In this document: positions 32,167 through 42,510 of the stretch, piece by piece
Layout: each line of letters starts with the position of its first letter
Numbering within the stretch: the stretch's first letter is position 1
Assembly (NCBI GenBank): GCA_036346375.1
Contig: CM070501.1
Location: 32,570,539-32,634,538, forward strand
Length of the DNA stretch: 64,000 bases
Source: Guadua angustifolia
Taxonomy: Eukaryota > Streptophyta > Magnoliopsida > Poales > Poaceae
Direction: 5' to 3'
The notes under the pieces: generated by a model
Told to the model about the DNA's origin: nothing
What the model saw: the letters and a program-made list of their open reading frames with translations, nothing else
Database searches by the model: none
Position numbers and translations under genes: made by a program

Positions 32167-33840
32167 TCGCCATTTCGGGAGATTATGACAGACCCCGCCG
32201 GCGTCAGCACCGTGCAGCGTAGGCCGTCTAGCTCTAGTTCTGTCCGTGTTTTTGTGCCTCGGTGGACTTGTTCGGCTGTTCGCCAAGCTAACTTTCTAGG
32301 GGCGAAAGGAAATTTTACCGTGACCGTCAAACATTGGCATAGAGCTACTTCATTTGTGTCTCATTCTGTACGTAGAAAGGGGTAGGACTACTGCCTAAAT
32401 TCTTCAGAACGGGGGAAAATTGAATTCGGCATCGGGTCCGTTCAATTTCTCATTTCTGTCTATGGGGTTAAAGGCACTATTTGGCACTCTTTTCCGGATA
32501 CCTGTAGAAATTGGATTGTTTTACGTGAAATTCATTCAAAATTTATGCGAAACTCTTGCGCCCTAAAACGTGACGTCACTCATCATGCTCAACAAAAGCC
32601 AACAGGTATGCTTCGACAACTAGTTCCCCAAATGTTCTTGCGTACCAGTACAATCATAATTGATAGGGTGTTTGTTTTGCAGAGTCACCTTATCACAGGA
32701 TGAGTTGGTCCATCATGAAATTATCCCGTGCTTTTGATGGGAATGACTCAATGACTTATTCCTTGTATTTCTATTAAGAGTAGTGCTTATGACCATCTCG
32801 AAGAATAAAAAAGAGTAGGGCTCACGAGGGATGGGGCAGTGATGGGCTAACTTATTCAATTCTTTGAAATTAAACTGGTGGGTTAAGTTTGAAGTTAGTG
32901 ACTGATAGTCTACCCATCGCCCATGGTTTCTCAAACCAAAGGAGTTCTTCTTGGATATGATCTTCAATTAAAAAGGAAAGTCAAATAATTAGGGAAAGTC
33001 AGGGAATTAACGGAAGGTCAGAAAATTAAGGAAATCACGCCTTGATCGGGAGCGCTCCAACCAAATTGGTTCGGTCCCGTTAGCTGGCGCAAGAATAAAA
33101 GGGAGAGGCCGGCGCTCGGTTTAGGTTAATACTAATCACGAGTTTTGCTCTCACACATTTTTGGTCCGATCAAAAGATCTGCGCTAAGCTAACGAAGATC
33201 CGTTCCATCGCCGAGAGGATCTTGGCGACTTTCGCTGTGCATCTTCACCGGCTCACCGTTGCATCTTCACTGGTTCGCCGTTTGCTTTGCCGACGCCCAA
33301 GCACCACCGACACTCAAGAACACCACCGAACACGCTAATGGCATCTTCCATCTCACCGGGTCAGTGATCAAACGATTTGTTTTCGCATTATTTTTTCGGT
33401 GATCATGATTTAGACTAGGTAATGTTCATGATTAGAAAACCCTAAAGACCTAACAGTTCTTAGTTTTGAACCAGAAGTTTCTGCTTCCAACTTTTGGAAG
33501 CGGGACCGGAAGAGGTATTTAACTCTATTGAAGTAGTATGGCGAAAAGACTAGGCAATTTCAAATGTCCTATCATGTCAATCTAGACTACCCACATTCCA
33601 CAGAAACAAATCTAGACTACCCACATGAAGGTTTTCTTAATTTTCAAAATACCAACTTTGAGAGTGAAATATGAACCCATGACGATCCATGCATTTCAAA
33701 GTTTTTGACCAACCAACGACCGTACTGTTACAATCAACATTCCAGAAAGAAGATGAATGCAGGTAGCTAGTAACCAGTTAACATATTCTGCTCTAGGACC
33801 AATTCTCTTAATGTGAAATACTGAAACACCTGCAAAAAAA
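32167..33840. other. Intergenic with possible LTR-like promoter fragment
   Basis: No gene is supported. At 33040-33130 the words cgggagcgctccaacc and ggttcggtcccgttagctgg precede an AT-rich aagaataaaaggg TATA-like box. A C-rich leader and an ATG (33338) in a short open stretch follow. This resembles the promoter end of a grass LTR retrotransposon, but no paired LTR or target duplication was found. Confidence 0.35.
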
Positions 33841-34107
33841 TATTACTTACACCAGCTTATACAGATTTAAATGGTTGCCTGATTTACTCAGTATTACATA
33901 TTATTACATCATAGATGGTTATCCGTACCGTCTGTAAGTATATGTTAGTGATAATAATGACGCATCACAGATGGTTTGTGAACCGTTAATGAAACAAACA
34001 TCAAAGAAGATTCTTTATACAGATAATTTGTAATATCCTATCATCAAATATGGTTCGTGGTCAAAATTGTCTATTATATCCTACTATCGCAGACATGATA
34101 GCCTTAG

Positions 34108-34450
34108 GAAGTTCTTGGTTGGTAGGCATAGGAAATTGCCACATGATACTATTCACACTATGGACATTGCTCTTAGGGAGTGTTCAACAGCAAGCAAAGT
34201 TAAGTCTCTTATTAGTGAGAATAAATGTTGATGGATTTCAAGGCAAAATCCAATTCTGTCCACAATTCGCCTCCTTAATTTCATAATGAACTGTAGATGG
34301 AATTAGATTTTACCTTAGAATCCGTCAACATTTATTCTCACAGATGTGAGGAGATACTTAACTTTGTTGTTGAACATTTTCTAAGAGCAATGTGCAAAGC
34401 ATGAATAGTATTATACGGTAGTTCTCTATATCTACTAACCAAGAACTACC
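34108..34450. repeat. Foldback hairpin, ~150-bp arms
   Basis: The left arm aggaagttcttggttggtag... runs to gagaataaatgttgatgg. The right arm is its imperfect inverted copy, ending ctaaccaagaactacct near 34450. The loop is centred near 34285. Confidence 0.65.
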
Positions 34451-34514
34451 TAATTAAAAATACAATATAAAAGGTGAACATCACTGAATAGTATCACGAA
34501 AGTGAACGAATCAA

Positions 34515-34737
34515 CTGGGCGTGTTCTTTACTTATTGCTGGTCACAGTTTTTTGGTGTTTCATGGCATTTTAATATGTAATTAACGTTGTGCTCTTGAGG
34601 TATGAAGGCAACATGATTTTTGAAATCAAAGTGATAGTTGAACACCATGTTACCTTCATATATATACCTTAAGAGCACAACATCACCTTCAAAAATGTAA
34701 TGAAACGGCAGAAACTGTGACCAACCACCAGTAAAGA
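34515..34737. repeat. Second foldback hairpin
   Basis: The left arm gttctttacttattgctggt...gtgctcttgaggtatgaagg and right arm ending accaccagtaaagaac are imperfect inverted copies. The loop is near 34630. It lies ~65 bp from the previous hairpin. Confidence 0.65.
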
Positions 34738-35883
34738 ACTATGTCCCATTGATTCATTTCAAGGTCCACATCACCACTAAAGAAATATTTTGGATTTGAA
34801 ATTTGGTGTTGAACTTTTAGTGATTTGTCATGAATACACCAAAGTTTTCACTCCAAACTTTTCGTGATTTGTCCGGAAGGAGATCTAACACATTGTAGGC
34901 CAGAGATATTACTACTAAATTCAACATTTCTACGTAGAACGAGAGTTTGATCTAAGAGGTCTTATAGTTGAATTCATTGTTATGATCTAAATTAGCTTAC
35001 AATAGATGATATTGGAACTGCTCAATTGTGGACAAGGCCAACATAAGGGGGTTCGAATAGAATTCTATTAGCTTCTTACATTTCATTACATAAGATTAGA
35101 GAAGTTATTTAGAAATAACTTGAATACAAGACTTTTCAAGACAAAACACATTATATAGGGATATATAATTAGCAAAACAAAATTTGCAATGCATAATGAT
35201 CTGATACAATGAAAGACACTACAATTATATAACTAACACACAACAAAAATTAATTAAAGTGAAGAAAAGTTTTAAATGATGGTTAGTTAAATGATGATTA
35301 ATTCTTAAAGTCTAAAAAATTATCTAAACGGTGATCTAGGCAATTTTGATAACTTTTATGTAGCTTTTCACTGCACCAACAAACCAGCAAGTAATAACAT
35401 CAACGTTATAGATATCCATAAATGTACATCTAAGTGGTATAAAATGTCCCATTCTATAAGCATGCGATTGACCAAACAAATGACACATATGATCAATGCT
35501 TATAAGAGAATGTGAATGACGACTGACAGAGGGTTACACAGCTCATCTTCCGCAATTTCAGTAAAAATTCTGAATTGATATTTGATGATATGAACTAGGT
35601 ATGAAGTTCAAAATTTAGAGCTATTTTCATTAACCGCTACCGAACTATGAAAGGCAGCAATGCAGTAGGAATATTAACACAGTTGCACCCATAATTAAAC
35701 AAACATGCTGCAAACTAAAGTACCTGCTGGCAACCATTAAAATCGCAACTAAAGAATCATCCATAACCCTAATAAACATACACAAGGCAAGTTATTGCCA
35801 CTAAAATCACGAACACTATCTCGCTATTGATTGACCTTGCATTCCAAAGCCTAATAGACTCAATCATCGATGAAACGATGAAT

Positions 35884-36105
35884 TATAAGGGGATGTCGAC
35901 CTGGATCTCACGGAAGTCATAGAAGCGGCGCCCGGAGAGGTGCAGGAACTCGCCCCACTAATCAGCGTCGGCGTTGACAGTGCGGCACAGCTGGTGCACG
36001 AGTCGGCAGCAAGAAGATGTTCTATAGCTTGTTCATGATCGGGATCACCGACGACCCCACCATTGCAAAGGAGAAGTGCTCGTCGGCCATGGGTACAGTC
36101 CGGTG
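35884..36105 (-). pseudogene. Captured fragment of a dynamin-related protein gene (DRP3-type)
   Basis: Read on the minus strand from ATG 36090, the fragment gives MADEHFSFAMVGSSVIPIMN then KL*NIF, matching the start of plant dynamin-related proteins of the DRP3 type, where SVIPIVNKLQDIF is typical. After an internal deletion it resumes in another frame with RLVHQLCRTVNADAD*WGEF then LHLSGRRFYDFREIQ. This matches the later exon-1 region (EWGEFLHLPGRRFYDFREI). The GTP-binding P-loop segment between them is missing. Two stops (Q to stop, E to stop) and the frame change make it non-functional. Active DRP3 drives mitochondrial and peroxisomal fission. Here it sits among CACTA-like subterminal repeats, so it was probably captured by the element. 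Identification is by recall of motifs, not a search. Confidence 0.65.
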
Positions 36106-36513
36106 CAGTGGCGAGAAGGGAGCTCCATCTCTAGTGCTAGGGTTTTGGTGGAGGAGTAGAAGGATAGGTCAGAGGGGAGGAGGAGGTTGGTGAGCAGCCG
36201 TACTAACACGTCAGCGAGAGGGCGAGGGCGAGGACCAGGGAGAAGCTAAAAGGGCTGAGTGCAAGGTCAAGGGAGAAACTACTTATAGTGCCCAACATGA
36301 TATTACAGATAGTTCTTATCACGAATCGTCTGTGAAGTGTGATACTTCACAGACGGTTCACATGTACCATCTATGATATCATATTATCATAAACGGTTCT
36401 TACTATTTTCAGTAACTTAAATAGTTATGCTAACAAAACCATCTATGATTAGCTTCAAAACAGATGGTTTTGGAAAACCGTCTGTGATGAGACATGTTAT
36501 ATAGTAGTGACTG

Positions 36514-36880
36514 TGGTTATTTCATTCAGTGAAAAATATTCATTTCACATAAGACAATTATTAGTTCACCTAAAATAAAAAATACGAGTAACCATTTTCA
36601 CGCAAGGGAAAGGAACCAATTCGTAATTCCTAGGATATGCCATGAAGGTTGGCCGTAGTGCTAGCTTGCGTTCCGATTGGCCACATTCAACACAAAACAA
36701 TAGTAGATGTGATCGTACATACAAAACGAAAGAAAACTTTGGGTAGTGCAAAGGGCCATAGAGGTATAGGCATCCATTTACGGATATTAAATATTTTCAA
36801 CTCCATTGATCGATTGGATTTAAAACACACTGCACGCAGTAAGACGGTAAAACTGGATATATGGAGCCCAAATGATGGCA
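36514..36880. other. Spacer, no gene seen
   Basis: AT-rich sequence with short unsupported open frames on both strands; no motifs or inverted ends recognised. Confidence 0.35.
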
Positions 36881-37720
36881 CTTTGAAAATTCCATTCTAA
36901 ATATCAAATTAGAAATTTGCCACTCTAAAACTTTGTTCTTTCGATTTTTGGCACTTTTGTCTTTTCTCCTCCCGTCTTCCTCCAGGCTAGCCGTCGCTAC
37001 TGCTTCTTTGACGAGCTCCAGCAGCACCTCCTCCTCCTCCTCCTCCTCCTCCTCCTCGCCGCCCTCTCTTCTTCTCACCCCTTCTTCCTCACGACCTCGC
37101 AATAAGGCGAGCTCGAGGCAGGCAGCAGTGAGCCAGATCTACGATGGTGACCTCAAATCTGTCAGCCAGCTTGGTCATCATTGCCAGGAACAAGGAGCAC
37201 AATGCATGAGTCAGATCTAGCGATGGCGACCCACCATGAGGCAGAGCCTAAGACAAACGACGGCAAGTCGGATCTGCAACAACAACCTCTGATCCAGTGC
37301 CCGGCAGGGCTAGGCAACATTGGGGAAGAAGTTCGCATGTCTTGTGACTCGTGGCAATGATGATAGGCTGACGACGATGACAACGAGGTGGTGTGGCTCA
37401 AGCGGTGGCAAAGGAGACGGAGCAGTTGGCGACGAGGAGAGGTGGATCCAACTCGCCGCTGCTAATCTCGGGGTTGCCTCGCCGTGAGGTCATGAGGAAG
37501 AAGAGGGAAGAAGAAGACAGGGTAGTGACAAGTAGGAGACAGGCTGGAGCTCATTGGAGAAGCAGTGACGACAACCGGTTGGAGGAAGAAGGGAGGAGTG
37601 GGAAAAAATGTTTAGGAGTAGCAACAAGTCCAAAGAACCGAGTTAGAGTGTCAGATTTCTAATTTCATATTTTGGAATGGCATCTTTAAAATATCAATTT
37701 TGGGAGTGGCATATATCTAA
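36880..37720. repeat. Non-autonomous element with inverted ends and GC-rich interior
   Basis: Left end: gaaaattccattctaaatatc...gccactctaaaac. Right end: ttttggaatggcatctttaaaat...gggagtggcata, a diverged inverted counterpart. The interior is GC-rich with a trinucleotide run of about 11 ctc/tcc units at 37026-37060, and mixed GAG/GAT-rich frames without motifs. It may contain captured exon sequence, not identified. Confidence 0.4.
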
Positions 37721-38270
37721 TTTTGCTCCATAAAACTGCAACCTTATATAATTACGACCTAGGACAGAAGATAGAAACAAATAAAACCCTAGATCAATCG
37801 ATCAATACTTATTCACTACAAGGATTACTTTCTATCTATTGCAACGAAATATAAATTGTTGCAATATTTAGATTGTCACGGATTATATTTTTGTGATGAT
37901 AGATATATCAGATTAACACGATTTTCGGTTGTTGCATTATTTTTTATTTTTGTTATAAAAGATCATTTATATTGCAAAAAAAAAACTGTTTCATTAACAA
38001 ATTGATATTACCGTGATTTTATATTGTTACAATATTTATATTCTATTCCAATAATTACAACGCAAGTACCAGATATCAGTGTAGGACTCGAGCAAGATCA
38101 AACAAACTCCGGAGGGTCTAATAAAAAGAAAACAGCCAAGAAAGGGCTAGATAGTAATTATCAAAAAAATACTGGGACAAATTACAAAATGCAAAAATTG
38201 CCCTTTCATTACCGTGCACAGCCATATATGATTCCGTTCTTTATACCGGAAGAGATTGCCGATCAACCAG
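37721..38270. repeat. Repeat fragment rich in attgcaa/ttgcaat words
   Basis: From about 37800 to 38070 short words such as ttgttgcaatatttagattgt and tattgttacaatatttat recur in both orientations. A related low-complexity repeat occurs at about 62390-62680 and 62800-63050. No gene. Confidence 0.35.
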
Positions 38271-38279
38271 CCCGCCCAC

Positions 38280-39272
38280 GTGTCCTCCAAGTCGGTTTTG
38301 CAAAAAAGCCCCTCTATTTCTTCGAATTACGGATAGGTCCCTGTAGATTACGAATAGGTCCTTCGCGATTTTTTGTAAGGGGAAGATTTTTTTCCTTTCA
38401 TCGCGTTTTGGTCCCTAGCGTGCCGTTATACGGAAAAACCCACCTGTTAAGTTCAATCGCGAATAAGTCTTTTTCTAATTTTTCAGGATAGCGGACAGAT
38501 CCAAAAACGTAACAAACAGGCACTTGCTACTTACGTCCAGGTCCTTTCTCCGTTTTTGCTTCTTTCAACGGATTTTTAAGAAACGGAACCAAAAAAAATT
38601 GTGCCGACCAAAAAACCAGATTCGTCGAAGGTTTATAACGATTCATGGATTCGCCCACGGGTTCGAGCAGCCTTTTAAAAAAGGAAATACATAAAAAAAT
38701 GGCCGCAATCAAAAACAAAAAAATATGTGCCGGCAAAAAAAAAAGATTCGTCGAAGGTTTATAGCGATTCGTGGATTCGCCCACGGGTCCGTGCAGCCTT
38801 TAAAAAAAGGAAATACATAAAAAAACGCACTTTTCTTTTAAAAAAACAAAAAAACACATATTCAACCGCAAATTTCTAAAAAAAACACAAATCGACAAAA
38901 AAAACACAGATTCGTCGAAGGTTTATAACAACTTATGGATTTGCCAACGGGTCATAACCGCGGTTTTTTTTTAAAAAACGTAGATTCGTCGAAAGATTTC
39001 TAGCAACCCATAGATTCGCCAGCGGGTCCTAACGACTCGTTTTTTTTAGCAAACACAAAAAACAAAAAAATGATCAAATATCCCGAAATGTGTAAAAAAA
39101 CAACCACGGTTTTTTTAAAAAAACACAGATTCGTTGGATTTGCCAGCGGGTCCTACCGACCCATTTTTTAAAAAAATTACAGAAATCGAAAATTTGACAA
39201 AATTTATCAGATTTTTTCAAAAAAACCGGACTAGAATTTGTGCGGCGCGGCGTAGCGCGCTATACAACCTAG
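38280..39272 (+). mobile_element. Helitron-like element, 3' end resolved
   Basis: The 3' terminus fits Helitrons: a 5-bp stem GCGCG/CGCGC (39245-39249, 39256-39260) with a 6-nt loop, an 8-nt spacer, then CTAG at 39269-39272 followed by T. The body has direct repeats of gattcgtcgaaggtttat and cgggtcctaacgacc-like units. The left part (38310-38570) matches 16980-17195 and 57500-57720 in reverse. The 5' end (expected TC) was not pinned down. No Rep/helicase coding sequence, so non-autonomous. Confidence 0.6.
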
Positions 39273-40336
39273 TAGTATATATTAAAGTGTTTGGGATAGC
39301 CGGCTATTCAGTCATGCCAGGTGTTGCTGCTCACCGAAAGGCCCTACAAAAAATTATAAATCGTGTTTAGATCCTTTCCGCGGTTTTTTAATAAAATAGA
39401 CCCGAAAAAATTGAAATTACATTTAGGTCCTCCCAGTTGTTTTTGACGGAACGGACCCTGGAAAAAAAAGATTAATTTAGGTCCCTCTACGGTTTACGTT
39501 TTGCTCCTCTCAACGGGTTTTAAAGAATAGATTCGCCCGCGGGTCCTAACAGCGATTTTCTAAAAAACAGATTCATCGAAGGTTTATAACAACCCATAGA
39601 TTCATCGACGGGTCCTAACGACCCATTTTTTATAAAATTACGAAAACCGAAAATACGACTGGATTTCCCAAATTACGTAAAAAAACAGCCGCAGTTTTCT
39701 AAAAAAAACACAGATACATCGAAGGTTTATAGCAACCTATAGGTTTGCCAACGGGTCCTAACGCAAAAAAATAAAAATACAAACAAAATTACATTTATAT
39801 CGCTCCGTGGTTTTCTCCCAAAAACAAAAAACACAGATTCATCGACGATTTATAGTGGTCCACAAGTTCGCCGACAGGTCCCAACGACCTTTTTTTATAA
39901 AAAAAACAAGAAGATCGGGATTACGCAAAAAAAATATGAAAATACGCTTGTTTTTTTCCCCAAAAACAGAAACCGCAGATTCACGGACGGTTTATAACGG
40001 TTCATAGATTCGCTGATGGGTCCTAGCGACCTATTTTTTAAAAAAAGAAACACAATAAACCAGAATTACACAAAAAACGAAAATATGTTTAGGCCCCTCT
40101 ACGCTTTTCTCTAAAAAAACTCAGATTCACCGACGGTTCCTAACAATCCAAAAATTCGCCGATAGCTTCTAGCAGCTTATTTAAAAAAAAAAAACAAGAA
40201 AACCGAGATTACACATTTTTTTCCCAGAAATATCCATCGAATAAAATTTCACACGACGCAGCATCGCGACCGAATTTTCCAAATTTCGCGCGACACGTAA
40301 TGCGCGCGATGCGACGTAGCGCATGGCACTGGCTAG
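39273..40336 (+). mobile_element. Second Helitron-like element in tandem
   Basis: Ends with stem ATGCGC/GCGCAT (40300-40305, 40319-40324), an 8-nt spacer and CTAG at 40333-40336 followed by T, the same arrangement as the preceding copy. Its body repeats the cagattcatcgaaggtttat / cgggtcctaacgacc units of that copy with divergence. The 5' boundary is taken as the end of the preceding copy and is approximate. Confidence 0.6.
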
Positions 40337-40418
40337 TAGATGTTATTTCCCTTGTTAATCGCCGCCGCCTCTCTTCTCTTCTCCAAGTCGTTGTGTAGGC
40401 AGTGAGGTAACATTGGTT

Positions 40419-40574
40419 CTGTTTCTACAGGAGTCTTGACTCTTGATGCCCTGTATGCATGTTTGTTGTTTTGCATAGAAGGCCACGGAGAGGTTTCCAC
40501 ATCTATTGAAAATAAACTCATCCTTTTTATGATCCATTGGTGCGAAGAAAAACCTAATGAAATTGTCTGATTCT
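40419..40574 (+). pseudogene. Exon-like segment of an unrecognised gene
   Basis: After a good acceptor (tttctacag, ending about 40420) the plus strand reads GVLTLDALYACLLFCIEGHG, EVSTSIENKLILFMIHWCEE, KPNEIV, then a stop. Amino-acid composition is protein-like, unlike the surrounding repeats. A second frame continues DSLYNDESLVDYLLSQKF to about 40626, suggesting a frameshift or a splice. The family is not recognised. It could be part of an old gene broken up by the neighbouring transposons. Confidence 0.3.
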
Positions 40575-40639
40575 TTGTACAACGACGAATCATTGGTTGA
40601 TTATTTGCTCTCGCAAAAGTTCTAAACATGCAATTGAGA

Positions 40640-41340
40640 CATGACACATTAGTGACTGATGATTCATCATGATCAGCGGCAGCACCAATCTTATGTGTTG
40701 TATTCCACGCTTAGGGCACTATCTCCCTGTTGTACAAGGGAGATCATGGGAAAAATAGAAGAGGCAATTCATGCTATGTTTAATGTTGGTCTTATTTAGT
40801 AAGAAGTTTGTAGGTAAAAGGATAGTAACTTTTATTAAATTCTTTTAAGTACTGTTTCTGCTCTTCGTGGTTCTCATACAAATCGTGCATATCTGTTAAT
40901 TTAGATTTGTGAATGAATTTTCAGGAGTGTGAAGGCTCCCAACACATATATGGAATCAATTCTTGGTCACCATTTTAAGGGGTCAAATTAATATTTTTTT
41001 TTTGGTTCAGAACATACAAGCAGTGGCTTCTATCTTTTTAGATTGTTTTGTTTCACTATCAACTTCGTGGAAGTAAAGGTTGTAGGTAACGGTTTCAGGC
41101 TTGTATTAGATTACGGCAATGAAGTTGGAGGCTTGATCATATCATAGCCTCATACATTAAGTTTTTTATTAAAATTTAGAAATCAAGTTCCTGTACTAAA
41201 AAAAAGTTTGATTGCATACATAACTAATCTTCAAGTAAAGAACAACGTTCAGAAGTCGTATACATGCTGATCATTCTTTCATCTACATATTGTAGAGGGA
41301 CAGAAGCATAAGATCATTTGGTTGTGCTTGTGTTTTGGTT
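40640..41340. other. AT-rich spacer, no gene seen
   Basis: No conserved motif, no inverted ends. It may be non-coding remainder of the same broken gene as 40419-40626. Confidence 0.3.
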
Positions 41341-41348
41341 TGTAGATA

Positions 41349-42130
41349 CTAGTAAATTTTTCGCGGCGTAACACGCCGCGCGTGACGTTTTTTCGTAGAA
41401 TTTTTTTTTCTTTTTGTCGGCGTTGTTTTTTTATTTTTTGAATCGTCGAAATAATAAGCGAAACGGCTGAAAGAACACAAAATTTTTTGCGGCGTAACAC
41501 GCCGCGCGCGTCGTTTTTTCATAGGAAAATTTTCTTTTTTTGTTACGCCGCGCGTGACGTTTTTTCGTAGAAATTTTTTCTTTTTTCCGGCGTCGTTTTT
41601 TTTTTTTGAATCGTCGAAATAATGAGTAAACTTATTGAAAGAACACAAAATTTTTAGCGGCGTAACACGCCTAGCGTCATTTTTTCAGAGGAAAATTTTT
41701 CTTTTTAATGGCGCCTTATTTCCTAAATCGTCGAAATAATGAGCAAAACGGGGAAAAAATAGAGATAGAGTTGTAAAATATCTATTTCGATGAATTATTT
41801 GGAAAATATTGGAGACCGAGCTGGAGAACCGCGACGGGGAAAAAATCTAGAAGAAAAAGGGTGAAAAATTATTAGAGATGACAACATTCTTTTGCCGAGT
41901 CTAATACTCTACGCGCTCACTGAATAATAATACATGTTTTAAAAAATATTAGAGATCGATGAGCGAAACGGGGAAAAAATAGAGAGATAAAGTTGTAGAA
42001 ATATCCCTTTCGACGAATTATTTTAAAAATATTGGAGACCGAGCTGAAGAACCGCGGCGGGGAAAAGTCTAGAGGAAAAAGAGTGCAAAATTATTAGAGA
42101 TGACAACCTTCTTTTGCTGAGTCTAACACT
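41349..42130 (-). mobile_element. Helitron-like element, 3' part (minus strand), interrupted by the CACTA
   Basis: On the minus strand a perfect 7-bp stem CGCGGCG/CGCCGCG (41362-41368, 41374-41380) with a 5-nt loop is followed after 9 nt by CTAG (41352-41349) and then T. The hairpin unit recurs at about 41490-41510, 41540-41555 and 41655-41675. The sequence stops at 42130 and resumes at 57373: gagtctaacact / actctacgcgctcacc rejoin into the sister sequence seen at 41897-41923. Confidence 0.6.
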
Positions 42131-42139
42131 CACTACTAT

Positions 42140-42510
42140 AGAACGACACATCAGAATCGGTTCTTTTTTAGCATTAGAATCGGTTCTAGTGGCGATACGA
42201 TGTCCTTGGATAGTGATGAGGTGGAGCTATCAGAATCGGTTTTGACCCGATCGTGATAAAATGTCATCAGAATCGGTTCTTTAAAGGAAGTGATTCTGAT
42301 GACCCCCTCATCAGAATCGGTTCTTTAAGGGAAGTGATTCTGATGACCCCCTCATCAGAAGCGGTTCTTTAAGAAAAGTGATTCTGATGACATCATCGAA
42401 TCACTTTTCTTAAAGAACCGATTCGATGAGGTCATCGAATCACTTCCTTAAAGAACCGATTCGATGAGATCGAATCACTTCCTTAAAGAACCGATTCGAT
42501 GACCATGATT
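42140..42510. repeat. CACTA left subterminal repeats
   Basis: About eight copies of a ~40-50-bp unit combining cagaatcggttctt(t) and aagtgattctgatga. Orientation flips near 42392, so the array is itself palindromic. In this family such repeats are binding sites for element-encoded proteins. Confidence 0.85.

Larger units (their letters stand above)
33840..36513. mobile_element. CACTA-like non-autonomous element carrying a gene fragment
   Basis: The right end, ttatatagtagtg at 36501-36513, is the inverted form of CACTACTATATAA, followed by ACT. Subterminal repeats (cacagatggtt, accgtctgtga) crowd both sides, at about 33910-34030 and 36310-36500. The left terminus could not be fixed, so the left boundary is approximate. 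The interior holds two foldback hairpins and a fragment of a dynamin-related gene. Confidence 0.5.

Noticed and set aside
33040..33360. A full LTR retrotransposon
   Set aside because: Promoter-like words and a leader are present, but no paired LTR, target duplication or gag/pol sequence was found.
36649..36900. Short open frames on both strands between elements
   Set aside because: AT-rich, mutually overlapping, no motif and no splice context.
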